The notes: a model not told the origin generated them from the sequence alone. A stretch of DNA of 64,000 nucleotides from Teretinema sp942493045 (GCA_942493045.1 OW818665.1:2542001-2606000), one strand, 5' to 3'; positions 34,266 to 43,705 are shown, counted from the stretch's first letter. Made by a program: numbers and translations.

Positions 34266-35990
34266 GTGCAGAGAAAGGTAAAGATTTGGTCTAAAATTTT
34301 ATTTATCGTTCTCGTCGCGGTCTTGCCGACTGGGGTAATTACCCTGTACACAGCCCATGTTTATCAGCAGAACGCGGTGCGCGAGGCTAAAAATTCGCTG
34401 ATCCGCCAATGTGAGGGCTTTACCAACGAACAGCGTCTGATAGTCAATAACGCCCGTCAGATGATGATAGCTGTCTCCCAGACCCGCTCAGTTCAATCCG
34501 GGAATTATATTCAGCTTGATAATTATCTGCAAACTCTGATGCAGCTTTACGAAGACTATGTGACTATACTTCTGGCTGATGAAACCGGTACTGTTGTGGC
34601 TTCCGGTGTGCATATTACCGGTTATACGGTCGCGGATAGGCCCTATTTCAAGCAAGCTCAGACCACCGGGGAGTTTACGATCGGTGATTTTATTTTCAGC
34701 CGTTCCACAGGCAAGGCCTCTCTCCCGTTCTGCCTGCCTTTGGTTGATACTACCGGGACTAAAAAATATCTGATCTCCAGTTATGATCTTGGACGGTATG
34801 GGCACGCGTTTTCAGCGACCAGCCTGCCGGAGGAAGTTGAACTGGAGATTTTCGGTCTTGAAGGTCTGCGTCTTTTTTCGGTTTTGAACGGAGTGGGTGG
34901 AGACAGCGGTTTACCGGTCGCGCCGGAATTGATTACTTGGGTTTCAGGGCATGCGCATCACGCCATCGATGAGATTAAGATTAATGGAATCGATTATCTG
35001 GTTTCGTATGGAATGGTGAGCGACGGTGAACAAACGCTTTATGTAACTGTGCGAACTCCCCGGGATCAGGTGGTCGCTCTTGCGGTAACCTCCGGTATCC
35101 GCACTGTGGTGGTTATGCTGCTTGCCTGCTTGCTCGCGGTTGCCTTATCGCTCTATCTGGCCCGCCGGTTGCTGGTTGAACGCATTGAAAAACTGACCAG
35201 TTACACCAAGGCACTCGCCGCCGGCGATCTTTCGGTACGTTCCGATGTGAATCAAGCCCGTGATGAAATTACCGATCTGATAGATTCCTTTAACGAAATG
35301 GCCGCGGCCCTGGAAGCGCGCAATAATGTCAACCGGGTTATGCTGAATGAAAAGGAATCACTGTTGCAGGAACTGCAAAAGCGTGTCGCCGACAATCTCC
35401 AAATCTTATCGAGTATGGTTAACCTGCAGATTGAGCATGGCCCTTCAGAAGCGGTCCGTCAGGCACTGGTTACCGCGCATTCGCGTATCATGGCTCTCTC
35501 TTTAGTGTATGAAACAATCTACCGGTTCTCGGATGTTCAGAAGGTGATGTTGCACCGTTACTGTAACGGCTTGTGTGATTATCTGCTGGCCTTATATGCC
35601 GATGTCGGTTCGGACATTACCTACATGGTAACCGGTGTTGACGCGGTATTAAGTCTGAATCAGGCTATACCGATAGGACTGATCCTCAATGAACTGGTGT
35701 CCAACAGTCTGGTGCACGCCTTTCCCAACGGACGCTCCGGAATTATCCAGATTCTGTTTGTGCCGGATTCACCCGGTTTACTGGAGATGCGCATTATCGA
35801 TAATGGTGTCGGGTTTCCGGGCGACGTGCATCACACAGATACTCTGGGCTACGAGATGACATTAGCCCTGGTTGATCAGATTCAGGGTAAACTGACCGTA
35901 AAGAGCGGACCGGAAGGATCGTTTGTGTCTGTGCAGTTTCCGGTTGATATCAACGCCCTGCTGCAGGATGGCAATTCTCAGGGTTATTGA
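34266..35990 (+). CDS. Sensor histidine-kinase-like protein lacking the phosphoacceptor His
   Basis: A 574-residue membrane protein. It has an N-terminal helix (residues 8-30), a periplasmic Cache-like sensor (about 35-275), a second helix (about 280-300), HAMP (ARRLLVERIEKLTSYTKAL) and then a HisKA_2-type region LLQELQKRVADNLQILSSM. Family members read E-hHRVKNNLQ here; this protein has Q371-K372, so the phosphorylated His is missing. The ATPase part keeps the N-box (LNELVSNSLVHAF) and DNGVGFPG. The usual LGLxLV of the G2 box is replaced by LGYEMTLALV. It may be a pseudokinase, or it may act through dimerisation with another kinase. GTG start; no response regulator is adjacent. Confidence 0.8.
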   Translation: MQRKVKIWSKILFIVLVAVLPTGVITLYTAHVYQQNAVREAKNSLIRQCEGFTNEQRLIVNNARQMMIAVSQTRSVQSGNYIQLDNYLQTLMQLYEDYVTILLADETGTVVASGVHITGYTVADRPYFKQAQTTGEFTIGDFIFSRSTGKASLPFCLPLVDTTGTKKYLISSYDLGRYGHAFSATSLPEEVELEIFGLEGLRLFSVLNGVGGDSGLPVAPELITWVSGHAHHAIDEIKINGIDYLVSYGMVSDGEQTLYVTVRTPRDQVVALAVTSGIRTVVVMLLACLLAVALSLYLARRLLVERIEKLTSYTKALAAGDLSVRSDVNQARDEITDLIDSFNEMAAALEARNNVNRVMLNEKESLLQELQKRVADNLQILSSMVNLQIEHGPSEAVRQALVTAHSRIMALSLVYETIYRFSDVQKVMLHRYCNGLCDYLLALYADVGSDITYMVTGVDAVLSLNQAIPIGLILNELVSNSLVHAFPNGRSGIIQILFVPDSPGLLEMRIIDNGVGFPGDVHHTDTLGYEMTLALVDQIQGKLTVKSGPEGSFVSVQFPVDINALLQDGNSQGY

Positions 35991-36003
35991 AGCGCTTTCG
36001 TTA

Positions 36004-36735
36004 TTAAAAAACCTGATAGGAAATAATTTCTTTAATATCCAGATACAACCTTAGATTGGCCACAAACCAGCCCTGTTCGGCGTGCAGGCGCGGCTCTCCG
36101 CGTAGCAGCACTTCCCCGTTTATTTCCTTGGGCTTGTTTTTCTCAATCGTTCTGGCGTATTCCCGTACCGCGTTTAATACCGCCTGTGTATAAGCGTCTT
36201 TAATGCCGCTGGTTTCGGCGGCGCGCTCGCCCCGGCCGACCCCCTGAACCGTCTTATACAGCACCGACTGCCAGCGGCTGTTCCAGCGTTCCAGTGTCCG
36301 GTCCGCCCTGAATTCCGCCCAGGCGCTCAAGCGGGGATATTCGGGGCGCAGAGGCTCCAGGCGCAGCCGGGGGTCACCGGCCGCGATTTCAGCAACCGGG
36401 ATCAGTTCGAAGTATTCGGCGACGTTGCGGGCCCGGTCGCTGGGGGTGTAGCTGAATTTCCAGCCGTACACCATACCGCCCATTACAAAGCGGGCCAGGG
36501 TATGTAATTCCTCACGCGGCGGTAAGGCTATGTTGGTTTGTCCAGTTTCAATATCCCCGGGAACCGGCTCCAGAAAGACCCATACCGGCGCCCGGAAAAT
36601 CCGGGCATCCTGTTCGGAGGCTCCGGAATAGGAGTCGGCGCGGAGCGCCGGCGCGGCAATGGCGGCCAGCAGCGCGACTAATAGGGCAGCGCGAAAAACT
36701 TTAATTCCTCGAACGGTATGCTCAGGGTAAATCAT
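36004..36735 (-). CDS. Uncharacterised exported protein
   Basis: A protein of about 243 residues with an N-terminal signal peptide (hydrophobic AALLVALLAAIAAPALRA, probable cleavage after LRADS). The mature part is soluble and Arg/Glu-rich, with YGWKFSYTPSDRARNVAEYF near residue 105 and a C-terminal amphipathic strand (GWFVANLRLYLDIKEIISY). I recognise no domain. I start it at ATG 36735, which overlaps the rhomboid stop as ATGA; a TTG at 36759 is the alternative. It is the last gene of the minus-strand run beginning with tatD. A periplasmic role is inferred from the signal only. Confidence 0.65.
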   Translation of the reverse strand: MIYPEHTVRGIKVFRAALLVALLAAIAAPALRADSYSGASEQDARIFRAPVWVFLEPVPGDIETGQTNIALPPREELHTLARFVMGGMVYGWKFSYTPSDRARNVAEYFELIPVAEIAAGDPRLRLEPLRPEYPRLSAWAEFRADRTLERWNSRWQSVLYKTVQGVGRGERAAETSGIKDAYTQAVLNAVREYARTIEKNKPKEINGEVLLRGEPRLHAEQGWFVANLRLYLDIKEIISYQVF

Positions 36736-37370
36736 CTTTTTGGAAACATTATCTTCCAAGGATTAACCCCCAATCGGATTTGACAATACAGCCAGCATAC
36801 GACAAACCCGGCCAGGTGGGTCAGGTGGGAAACGCCCATGTTCCGGCCGGTGAGCATGTTATAGATTTCCAGGGCGGTATAGCCGATAACCAAAATTGGC
36901 GCCGGTACCGGCAGTATTCCCCAGATATAGATCAGCGAGCGCGGGAAGAGTACGGCGTAGGCCAAAAGCAGCGCAAATACCGCTCCGGAAGCGCCCATCA
37001 GAAAAACTGAAAGCGCTCCGGTTGCCAGATAGAACAGCAGCGACGCGATGCCGCTTAGTGTTCCGGAAAGCAGATATAAAAGCAGAAACTCACTTGAACC
37101 CAAACGCCTCTCCACCGCTGTGCCGAAAAAGAAAATAGCCAGCATATTAAACAATAGATGCGTAAAGTTGGCGTGCACAAACTGATAGGTAAAAACCTGC
37201 CAGAACATGGAATGCTCTAACACCAGCACCGGATTCATAGCCATATAGCCGACGGTAATTGGCCGCATATTGTTTAAAAGATAGACCAGCAGGTTTATAC
37301 CGATCAGAATCAGCGCGGCGTTTACATACGCGTACCGAAAGGGTCGGCGTAACGGGTTAAAATTATTCAT
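36732..37370 (-). CDS. Rhomboid-family intramembrane serine protease
   Basis: A 212-residue protein with six predicted membrane helices. The catalytic Ser is S128 in GASGAVF and the catalytic His is H185 in SHLTHLAG; N75 in HLLFNM lies in the conserved HxxxN region of the second helix. Rhomboids cleave membrane proteins inside or near the bilayer; substrates are unknown. It overlaps the GH13 gene by 8 bases and the unknown exported protein gene by 4 bases, so the three are translationally linked. The exported protein could be a substrate or partner (speculative). Confidence 0.92.
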   Translation of the reverse strand: MNNFNPLRRPFRYAYVNAALILIGINLLVYLLNNMRPITVGYMAMNPVLVLEHSMFWQVFTYQFVHANFTHLLFNMLAIFFFGTAVERRLGSSEFLLLYLLSGTLSGIASLLFYLATGALSVFLMGASGAVFALLLAYAVLFPRSLIYIWGILPVPAPILVIGYTALEIYNMLTGRNMGVSHLTHLAGFVVCWLYCQIRLGVNPWKIMFPKR

Positions 37371-39024
37371 AAATGAAAGTTACCAATAAGGCTTCGTGCG
37401 GGGCAAGGAGAATCCGCCTCTTCGGCAGTATTTCACCGGTTTGGCGGCTGTTCCCGAAAAGCACCCGGGCCTTTTGGGGAATGCTGAACAGGCGCGGGGT
37501 GTGCGCGAAGTTCAGATAGCAGTCTATGCAGCCTTCCGGCCGGTGTTCAATCGAGGTCAGTGGAACTGGAGAGCGCCGGTAGGCCAGTATGGAATTGACG
37601 CCCTCGCTGAGAATCAGCATTTTCCCGGTTTGCAACACGGGTTCCTTTTTCCGCAGTTCAATCAACCGGCGGTACCAGTGCCACAGCGAAAGCGGGTTCT
37701 TTTGGGCGGCGCGGACATTAATACGGCGGTAGTTTTTTTCGTTGATCGGCAGCCAGGGCTTGACGCCGCTTTCGGAAAAGCCGGCGTTTTCGGCATCGGA
37801 CCACTGCATGGGCGTGCGCTGTCCGTCCCGGCCGATCGGTAAGGGCCAAAAAGTTTTACCAGTGGGATCAACCAGTTCGTGTTTGGATATATAGCGGTTG
37901 GTCATGCCGATTTCTTCGCCGTAGTAAATGAAGGGGGTGCCGCGGACGGTCAACAGGAGCATGGCCGTGATCTGCAGGCGGCGGAAGCGTTCACGGTTGC
38001 TGACTGACCAAAAACGGGTGGCGTGCCGCCATTGATCATGATTGCTCATGGTCAGGTTGGGCCAGGCCTCTTCGGGCAGGGCCGAATACCAGCGATTGAG
38101 CGCCTTTACAAAAGAGCGGCCGTTCCACTTCAGGTAGAGCATCTCCATGTTAAAGGCCATGTGCAGCTCGTCGTTGCCGTTGCCCTGGTAGGAAGCCGCC
38201 AGAGAGGCGTCCTGGGTAAAAATCTCGCCGACCAGCATGCGGTCCCCGGGATAGGAGTCCACAATCCGGCGGATATCCCGGCAGATTTCGTGGGTTTCAG
38301 CCTGGTTGCGGTCGTAGAGGTGTTTTTGAAACAGGTCCGGGTTGGCTTTCAGGGAGTAGGGGTTGGAGCGGAACAGCGGATCCTTGATATACCAGTTCAC
38401 CACATCCATGCGGAAACCGTCCACGCCCATGTCCAGCCAGAATCGCAGGGCGTCATACATGGCCGCGCGCAGTTCGGTATTGCGCCAGTCCACTTCCGGC
38501 TGATGGCGGGTAAAAGTGGCCAGATACCATTCGTCGGTCGCCGGATTCGGCCACCAGGCGCTGGTAAATTCAAACTGACAGACCCAGTTATTGGGTTTGG
38601 GTAGGGCTTTTCCGGTTACCCTGTCATGCATCGGCTTCCAGATGTACCAGTCATGCTTGGGGTTATCGCGCGAACTTGAGGCTTCCAGGAACCAGGGGTG
38701 TTTGTCGGAGGTGTGGTTGATCACCAGGTCAAAAATAACGCGGATATTGCGGCGGTGGGCTTCGGCGATCAGTTGTCGGGCGTCATCGAGCGAGCCGAAC
38801 AACTCGTCCACATCGCAATAATTACTGATGTCATAGCCGAAGTCGTCCATGGGGGAGCTGAAAAAGGGTGAAATCCAGAGGGCGGTAACGCCGAGTTCGC
38901 ACAGGTAGTCCAGTTTTGCGATTATACCCGGGAGGTCCCCGATGCCATTGCGGTCCGTATCATAAAAACTGCGGGGATAGATCTGGTAAAATACGGCTGT
39001 TTTCCACCAGGGCAAGCTGTTCAT
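37363..39024 (-). CDS. Cytoplasmic GH13 alpha-glucosidase (oligo-1,6-glucosidase type)
   Basis: A 553-residue enzyme without a signal peptide that matches the oligo-1,6-glucosidase/alpha-glucosidase group. It begins WWKTAVFYQIYPRSFYD and contains FDLVINHTSDKHPWF. The nucleophile is D207 (GFRMDVVNW), the acid/base E267 (VGEIFTQD) and the third acid D330 (SNHDQW). It would release glucose from imported isomalto- or malto-oligosaccharides. It sits between a GGDEF gene (6 bases) and the rhomboid gene (8-base overlap), not with the sugar operon. The Val after the nucleophile region (VVNW) cannot fix specificity without alignment. Confidence 0.9.
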   Translation of the reverse strand: MNSLPWWKTAVFYQIYPRSFYDTDRNGIGDLPGIIAKLDYLCELGVTALWISPFFSSPMDDFGYDISNYCDVDELFGSLDDARQLIAEAHRRNIRVIFDLVINHTSDKHPWFLEASSSRDNPKHDWYIWKPMHDRVTGKALPKPNNWVCQFEFTSAWWPNPATDEWYLATFTRHQPEVDWRNTELRAAMYDALRFWLDMGVDGFRMDVVNWYIKDPLFRSNPYSLKANPDLFQKHLYDRNQAETHEICRDIRRIVDSYPGDRMLVGEIFTQDASLAASYQGNGNDELHMAFNMEMLYLKWNGRSFVKALNRWYSALPEEAWPNLTMSNHDQWRHATRFWSVSNRERFRRLQITAMLLLTVRGTPFIYYGEEIGMTNRYISKHELVDPTGKTFWPLPIGRDGQRTPMQWSDAENAGFSESGVKPWLPINEKNYRRINVRAAQKNPLSLWHWYRRLIELRKKEPVLQTGKMLILSEGVNSILAYRRSPVPLTSIEHRPEGCIDCYLNFAHTPRLFSIPQKARVLFGNSRQTGEILPKRRILLAPHEALLVTFIYE

Positions 39025-39030
39025 GGCCGT

Positions 39031-40074
39031 TTACTCGGCAACCGTAACCCGGTTTCGTCCATTTTGCTTGGAGAGATAGAGAGCCTTGTCGGCGCGGTCT
39101 ACCAGATTTTTGGCGGTTTGATCCAGCTCGGCATTGTATTGGGCAACGCCGATGGAAATGGTCAGATTGAGGTGCTGATTATCATAGAGAATATCCAGGT
39201 TCTGGATTGATGAACGGATGCGTTCGGCGATTTTAAGGGCTGTCGGAGCCGGGGTATCGCAGAGCATCACCACGAACTCCTCGCCGCCGTAGCGGGCGGC
39301 CATATCCTGATTACGGGTGTTCTGCTGTACAACCTTGGCGACCATCTGAAGTACGACGTCACCGCAGGCGTGTCCGTAGGTATCGTTGAAGCGCTTGAAA
39401 AAGTCGATATCCAGCATTAAAACCGAAAGCGGCATGCGTTGGGCGTCGCTGGCCTCCAGTTTTTCGATCAGAACCGTGTAGAAGTAATGCTTGAGCTTGA
39501 GGTGGGTCATCATATCGGTGGTGGTCATTTCAAGCAGGGCGGCGTTGCTGATAGCGATGGCTGCCAGGGCTGCGATATTCAGGATGTGCTCTTTTTCGTA
39601 CTCGGAATAGGTTTCGGCGGTTATCTGCTCACCAAGAACAAGCAGACCATTGATATGGTTTTTTGTCTTGAGTGGTACAATCAGCGAAGGTTCCAGCGAG
39701 GTCAGTCCTTCCAGAGCCTCATCGCTGCCGACTTTCTCACGGAGTTCATCAATTGTATAGCAGGCGTTCTGGGTATTCAGCTGCTTGATGATCGGGTGAT
39801 CGTCAGGAATGGTATATTCATAGTTGGTTTCAAGTTCAAAGCCGCAATAATTGCGGTTTAGAATGAATTCTGTGGCATCGAAGTTTTTTTTGGTAAAGAT
39901 GGCAACGCCCAGGGTTTTCATCTGCCCCATGCAGGTATATAGCAGGGCCTCGATCAGGGTTGAAAAATCGATAACGGAGTTCAAGCTTTTTGATATTTCC
40001 AGCAGCTGCTTCAGATCGTAAATTTGTTTTTCGTAAGTAGCGTCGCTGGTGCTGGTCTGTTTTTCCTTGGCCAT
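39031..40074 (-). CDS. GAF-GGDEF diguanylate cyclase, soluble
   Basis: A 347-residue cytoplasmic protein. Residues about 20-165 form a GAF-like sensor domain (LLEISKSLNSVIDFSTLIEAL, SLIVPLKTKNHINGLLVLG). Residues about 180-345 form a GGDEF domain with the active-site motif YGGEEFVVML, preceded by RNQD five residues earlier, an intact RxxD inhibitory site. It should make c-di-GMP. A coiled N-terminus begins MAKEKQTSTSDATYEKQI. It lies 7 bases downstream of the 545-residue protein gene and 6 bases upstream of the GH13 gene. Confidence 0.9.
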   Translation of the reverse strand: MAKEKQTSTSDATYEKQIYDLKQLLEISKSLNSVIDFSTLIEALLYTCMGQMKTLGVAIFTKKNFDATEFILNRNYCGFELETNYEYTIPDDHPIIKQLNTQNACYTIDELREKVGSDEALEGLTSLEPSLIVPLKTKNHINGLLVLGEQITAETYSEYEKEHILNIAALAAIAISNAALLEMTTTDMMTHLKLKHYFYTVLIEKLEASDAQRMPLSVLMLDIDFFKRFNDTYGHACGDVVLQMVAKVVQQNTRNQDMAARYGGEEFVVMLCDTPAPTALKIAERIRSSIQNLDILYDNQHLNLTISIGVAQYNAELDQTAKNLVDRADKALYLSKQNGRNRVTVAE

Positions 40075-40081
40075 GCTTGTG

Positions 40082-41719
40082 TCATTTCTCCGTTTGATCA
40101 GCTAAACTTGCGGCAACTGTCAATGTACCTACTATAGCATATTTCTTCATTATATCAAGAAAATTTCGAAAAACACCATTTTCTTTTTCAAGATAGGCAA
40201 AAGATTCGCTGTTTTTGGTTGATCCGGTTAAAGCTCGCAGATTGGTAATGTATTCTGGAACCGAGCGTTTGTTATCCTCAATTATCAACTCCGCGTAACT
40301 GAGAACTTCTGAGTATTGGGTCACGGCCTGCTGCACCAGGATCTTGGCATGATGATTCATATTTTCGATGATTTTCCGTAGCGGTTTTTCAAAGTCCAGT
40401 CCTTTTTCGATTTCCGTGATGTAGCCGGTCAGAATTTTAAGACTGCAGGGTTGGTTTTCGTGAAACAGCGATTCAAATTGAGAAAGTTTGGTGGAAAGCG
40501 ACTCGCAGTAGTAGTAAGCGGCCGAAAAAGAACTCTGGATGGAGCGGTTATTAAAATAGCCCTCTACAATAATCGCCCTTAACACGGTCCGGAAATGCGG
40601 CTCAAAAAAGTTAAGGGCAAACGTTTTAATAATCTGCAGGGGTTTTATCCATTCCAGCGAAAAAGTGGTAAATTCCTGAATTAGGGTGTTGGTATCTTCA
40701 TTATAACCTTCCAGAGTCGCCAGCGGTAATGAACCGAAGGTTCCGCGGATCAGCTGCGAAATTTCATTTTCCTGCTGTTCCTTGACCAGTTTTCGGGAGT
40801 CACTGTGAAACTGTTCGGTAAGACGGGTGCGGTACTGGATAAAGTGATCGTTTTTTTCATGCGGCATATCCGGGGTAAAGGCGGGATCCTGTTTGGAAAG
40901 TCGAATGATAGCCAGCAGTATCTCTTTTCCCATTTTTTTTTGCAGAATAAACTGAACCGCCTGGAAAACCCGCAGTATCCGGCTTTTTAGATCTTCGGTA
41001 AGCGGTATGTTTTGGCTCTTGGCCCCCAGGATAGCGATAATATCCGCGACCGCCGGGGAAAGCTCAATGCGGGAGAGTACATAATACAGATCCAGCAGCG
41101 GCGGGATTACTTCCGCGACCTCCAGAGCCCGAAAACTTGGAGTATCTACCGTAGCGTCATCATCAGTATAGGCTTTGAAGGCCGGATCAAACCAGGACAA
41201 AAATTGATTGAAGCCGAACTTACAGAAATCAGAAAGCGCGTCGAGTTTATCCAGTAATACTGATACTTGACGGCAATTGGAACCTTCCAGCGACTTGAGA
41301 AAATTGGAGAGTTCTTTGCCCTGTTCTTCTATCAAGCGTTCCGGTTTTTGCTGCTGGGCGATGAGCGCGGCTTCCCGGGAGGTAAACAGGAATTTTTTCC
41401 GGAGGACCCGCTGTTCGGGAGTGAAGGCCAGCTCCAGCAGGTAATCGCGGTAACGGTCATTCTGCCGTCTGTCGTCACTGGATATGGTTTTAAGCAATAT
41501 TTCACGCAGCGGACTGATAAACTGAAAGATTTGATAGACCGCGGAGGGAAAAGCCGGCAATAGCTGGCCGTCAATCCGGTAAACCGGCGGTTCCACTGTT
41601 TTAAGGAGAGTCGCCAGCTCTTTGAGCTCGTGCTTTTTCCGGTATTCCGGGGAGGAAGAGGCAAACAGGGATTCAAATAAATCCTTGAAAAAATTTAAAA
41701 CCGCGTCCAGAACACCCAT
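40082..41719 (-). CDS. Uncharacterised 545-residue alpha-helical protein
   Basis: I do not recognise a functional domain. The protein begins MGVLDAVLNFFKDLFESLF, an amphipathic helix that could touch the membrane, and is otherwise soluble and mostly helical, with charged stretches (YRKKHELKELATLLK, VKEQQENEISQLIRG). It resembles large hypothetical proteins conserved in treponemes (a DUF5312-type assignment is possible but unverified). It sits 48 bases after dusB and 7 bases before the GAF-GGDEF gene in the same direction, so it is likely part of that operon. Confidence 0.6.
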   Translation of the reverse strand: MGVLDAVLNFFKDLFESLFASSSPEYRKKHELKELATLLKTVEPPVYRIDGQLLPAFPSAVYQIFQFISPLREILLKTISSDDRRQNDRYRDYLLELAFTPEQRVLRKKFLFTSREAALIAQQQKPERLIEEQGKELSNFLKSLEGSNCRQVSVLLDKLDALSDFCKFGFNQFLSWFDPAFKAYTDDDATVDTPSFRALEVAEVIPPLLDLYYVLSRIELSPAVADIIAILGAKSQNIPLTEDLKSRILRVFQAVQFILQKKMGKEILLAIIRLSKQDPAFTPDMPHEKNDHFIQYRTRLTEQFHSDSRKLVKEQQENEISQLIRGTFGSLPLATLEGYNEDTNTLIQEFTTFSLEWIKPLQIIKTFALNFFEPHFRTVLRAIIVEGYFNNRSIQSSFSAAYYYCESLSTKLSQFESLFHENQPCSLKILTGYITEIEKGLDFEKPLRKIIENMNHHAKILVQQAVTQYSEVLSYAELIIEDNKRSVPEYITNLRALTGSTKNSESFAYLEKENGVFRNFLDIMKKYAIVGTLTVAASLADQTEK

Positions 41720-41767
41720 GACTCATTCTAGACAGATGAATCCGAAATTGCAAGCAACAAAATTGTT

Positions 41768-42814
41768 TCAACGCAGGGTAAAGCCGGCCTCTTCAAGGAT
41801 ACTGCGGTAGTCCGCTATGGACGACGCTTTTACCAGGGCCGCCCGCAGGGCCGCTCCGCCGTCGATACCCTTGCTGTAGGCGCAAAACCGCTTGCGCATT
41901 TCCCGGCAGGCGGTATTTTCGCCACAATCCTCTGCCAGTTGCAGCAGTTCCCGCCATCCGGAGCCGATCCTGGTGTTGACCGGAGTTTCCGAATAACTGC
42001 CGGTTTCCAGCAGTGAGCGGGTTTGGGTAAAAATGAAGGGATTACCCATGGCGCCACGGGCGAACATTACGGCGTCGCAGTCGGTTTGCTCAAGCATGTC
42101 ACGGGCGGATTCCGGGGAAAAAAGATCTCCGGAGCCAAAAACGGGTACGCTGTTTGACCAGCGGGTGTGAACATATTCGGACAGTTCCGCCAACAGGGCC
42201 CAGTCGGATTTACCCTCGTAGCCCTGGACCCGGGTCCGCGGATGCAGGGTAACGGCGGCGGCTCCGGCCTCTATCGCGGCTGTAGCGGCTTCCTTCCAGC
42301 TGAAGGACTGGCTGTCCCATCCCGAGCGGATTTTGACTGTTACCGGTACGGTCGGCATGGCACCCGTTTCCGCGGTGTATTCGCCGACCGCCTGTACAAC
42401 CGCCGCTACCAGATGTCCCAGACGCTCCGGGTCGCGGGTCAGGGCTGAGCCGGCGCCGGACTTGATGATTTTGGGAACCGGACAGCCGGCGTTAATGTCG
42501 ATGCACTCCGGCGCGGCTTGAGCAAGCACGATTTTAGCAGCCTGGGCCATGGACGCGCTTTCGCCGCCGAACAGCTGCACGGCGTACTGCTCTTCCCGTG
42601 GGGCGCGGGCCATCAGCGCTTCGGTTTTTCCCGAATTACGCACCAGGGCTTCTGCGGAAACCATCTCCGTGTAAGCGAAGGAAGCCCCGCATTCACGGCA
42701 CAGGGCGCGGAAGGCCCGGTCCGAATAACCGGCCACCGGGGCAAGAAAAAGGTTCCCCGGTATGACCAGGGAACCGATTTTTACGCTGTGATACAGGGGT
42801 GATACTGTTTTCAT
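41768..42814 (-). CDS. dus: tRNA-dihydrouridine synthase (DusB-like)
   Basis: A 348-residue FMN enzyme of the Dus family that reduces uridine to dihydrouridine in tRNA. The N-terminal FMN-binding strand is NLFLAPVAGYSDRAFRALC. The catalytic Cys is in DINAGCPVPKIIKSGAGSAL, and further hallmarks are VTVKIRSGWD, HPRTRVQGYEG and FGSGDLFS. It overlaps tatD by 4 bases (ATGA). The family has several paralogues (DusA/B/C), and the position in tRNA that is modified is not certain; bacterial single-copy enzymes are mostly DusB-like. Confidence 0.93.
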   Translation of the reverse strand: MKTVSPLYHSVKIGSLVIPGNLFLAPVAGYSDRAFRALCRECGASFAYTEMVSAEALVRNSGKTEALMARAPREEQYAVQLFGGESASMAQAAKIVLAQAAPECIDINAGCPVPKIIKSGAGSALTRDPERLGHLVAAVVQAVGEYTAETGAMPTVPVTVKIRSGWDSQSFSWKEAATAAIEAGAAAVTLHPRTRVQGYEGKSDWALLAELSEYVHTRWSNSVPVFGSGDLFSPESARDMLEQTDCDAVMFARGAMGNPFIFTQTRSLLETGSYSETPVNTRIGSGWRELLQLAEDCGENTACREMRKRFCAYSKGIDGGAALRAALVKASSIADYRSILEEAGFTLR

Positions 42815-43593
42815 TCAGGAATGCGGAAAAATTTACAGCTGTTTTTCCACAACTGTTCGGCCATGACCTCTTCTTCAAGGTCCAGCATGTCAGCCATAAA
42901 CTTCACGGTAGAAGGGGTGTACGAGGGCATATTGCGCTTACCCCGGTAGTCCGCCGGTACCATGAAGGGGCTTTCCGATTCGACAAGGATGCGGTCCAAA
43001 GGCAGCGACAATACCGTTTCGTGCAGGTTGCGGGCGTTGCGGTAGGTCAGATTGCCGGCGAAAGAGAAATACAGGTTTAAATCGAGGGCCAGACGGGCAT
43101 ACTCAGCGTCTTCTGAGTAGCAGTGCAGTACACCGCCGGCTTCGGGCAGTCTTTCCGCAAGAATGTCTAATACATCCTTGCCGGCGTCCCGATTATGTAT
43201 AATGACGGGAACATCGGCTTTGGAAGCGATTTCCAGCTGGGTAATAAACAGTTCAATTTGTGAACGTTTATCGCCGAATTTGCGGAAATAGTCCAGTCCG
43301 ATTTCTCCGAGCGCTACGACGTTGGGCAATTTAAGACCGTCTTCAATGGTTTTAATCCATTCCCTGCCGGGATTGGTGACTTCGGACGGTGAAACTCCGA
43401 TAGCGTGATAGACTGAGGGGGCAGACTTAAGGGTAGGATAAACTACGCTGAAGTCATGCAAACTGTTGCAAATGCTGAGGATCCGGGTTACCTGTGCCTG
43501 TTTGGCCTCCTGGATAACACGTAGTTGTTCAATAGGGTCCTCATAGATAAGCCCGATATGGGCGTGAGTATCAAAAATCTGCATGGCTGACAT
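42811..43593 (-). CDS. tatD: TatD-family metal-dependent hydrolase (DNase)
   Basis: A 260-residue TIM-barrel hydrolase. The metal-binding FDTHAHIGL motif is at residues 7-15, ALGEIGLDYFR near residue 95, PVIIHNRDA near 130, and the late ESESPFMVP loop with a conserved Asp/Glu set. TatD enzymes are 3'-5' exonucleases or phosphoesterases and are often encoded next to Dus or other tRNA/DNA maintenance genes. It is the first gene of the seven-gene minus-strand run, and its start lies 177 bases from the divergent M23 peptidase gene. Confidence 0.93.
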   Translation of the reverse strand: MSAMQIFDTHAHIGLIYEDPIEQLRVIQEAKQAQVTRILSICNSLHDFSVVYPTLKSAPSVYHAIGVSPSEVTNPGREWIKTIEDGLKLPNVVALGEIGLDYFRKFGDKRSQIELFITQLEIASKADVPVIIHNRDAGKDVLDILAERLPEAGGVLHCYSEDAEYARLALDLNLYFSFAGNLTYRNARNLHETVLSLPLDRILVESESPFMVPADYRGKRNMPSYTPSTVKFMADMLDLEEEVMAEQLWKNSCKFFRIPE

Positions 43594-43615
43594 CCGATAA
43601 GCGAGTGGTAAGAGA

Positions 43616-43701
43616 CATATCCAAACTGGATATGGATTGATAAGTTAACAATACCACAGCCTGACGGTACCGTCAATCAAAAAAAGTTTGATTGGTATTC
43701 C
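43616..43701. promoter_or_regulatory. Cluster of three inverted repeats in a divergent intergenic region
   Basis: CATATCCA-AAC-TGGATATG (43616-43634), the perfect 14-base palindrome TGACGGTACCGTCA (43662-43675) and CAATCAAA...TTTGATTG (about 43674-43695) lie between tatD and the M23 gene. They sit just upstream of a consensus promoter and could be operator sites. Confidence 0.4.
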
Positions 43702-43705
43702 CGGT

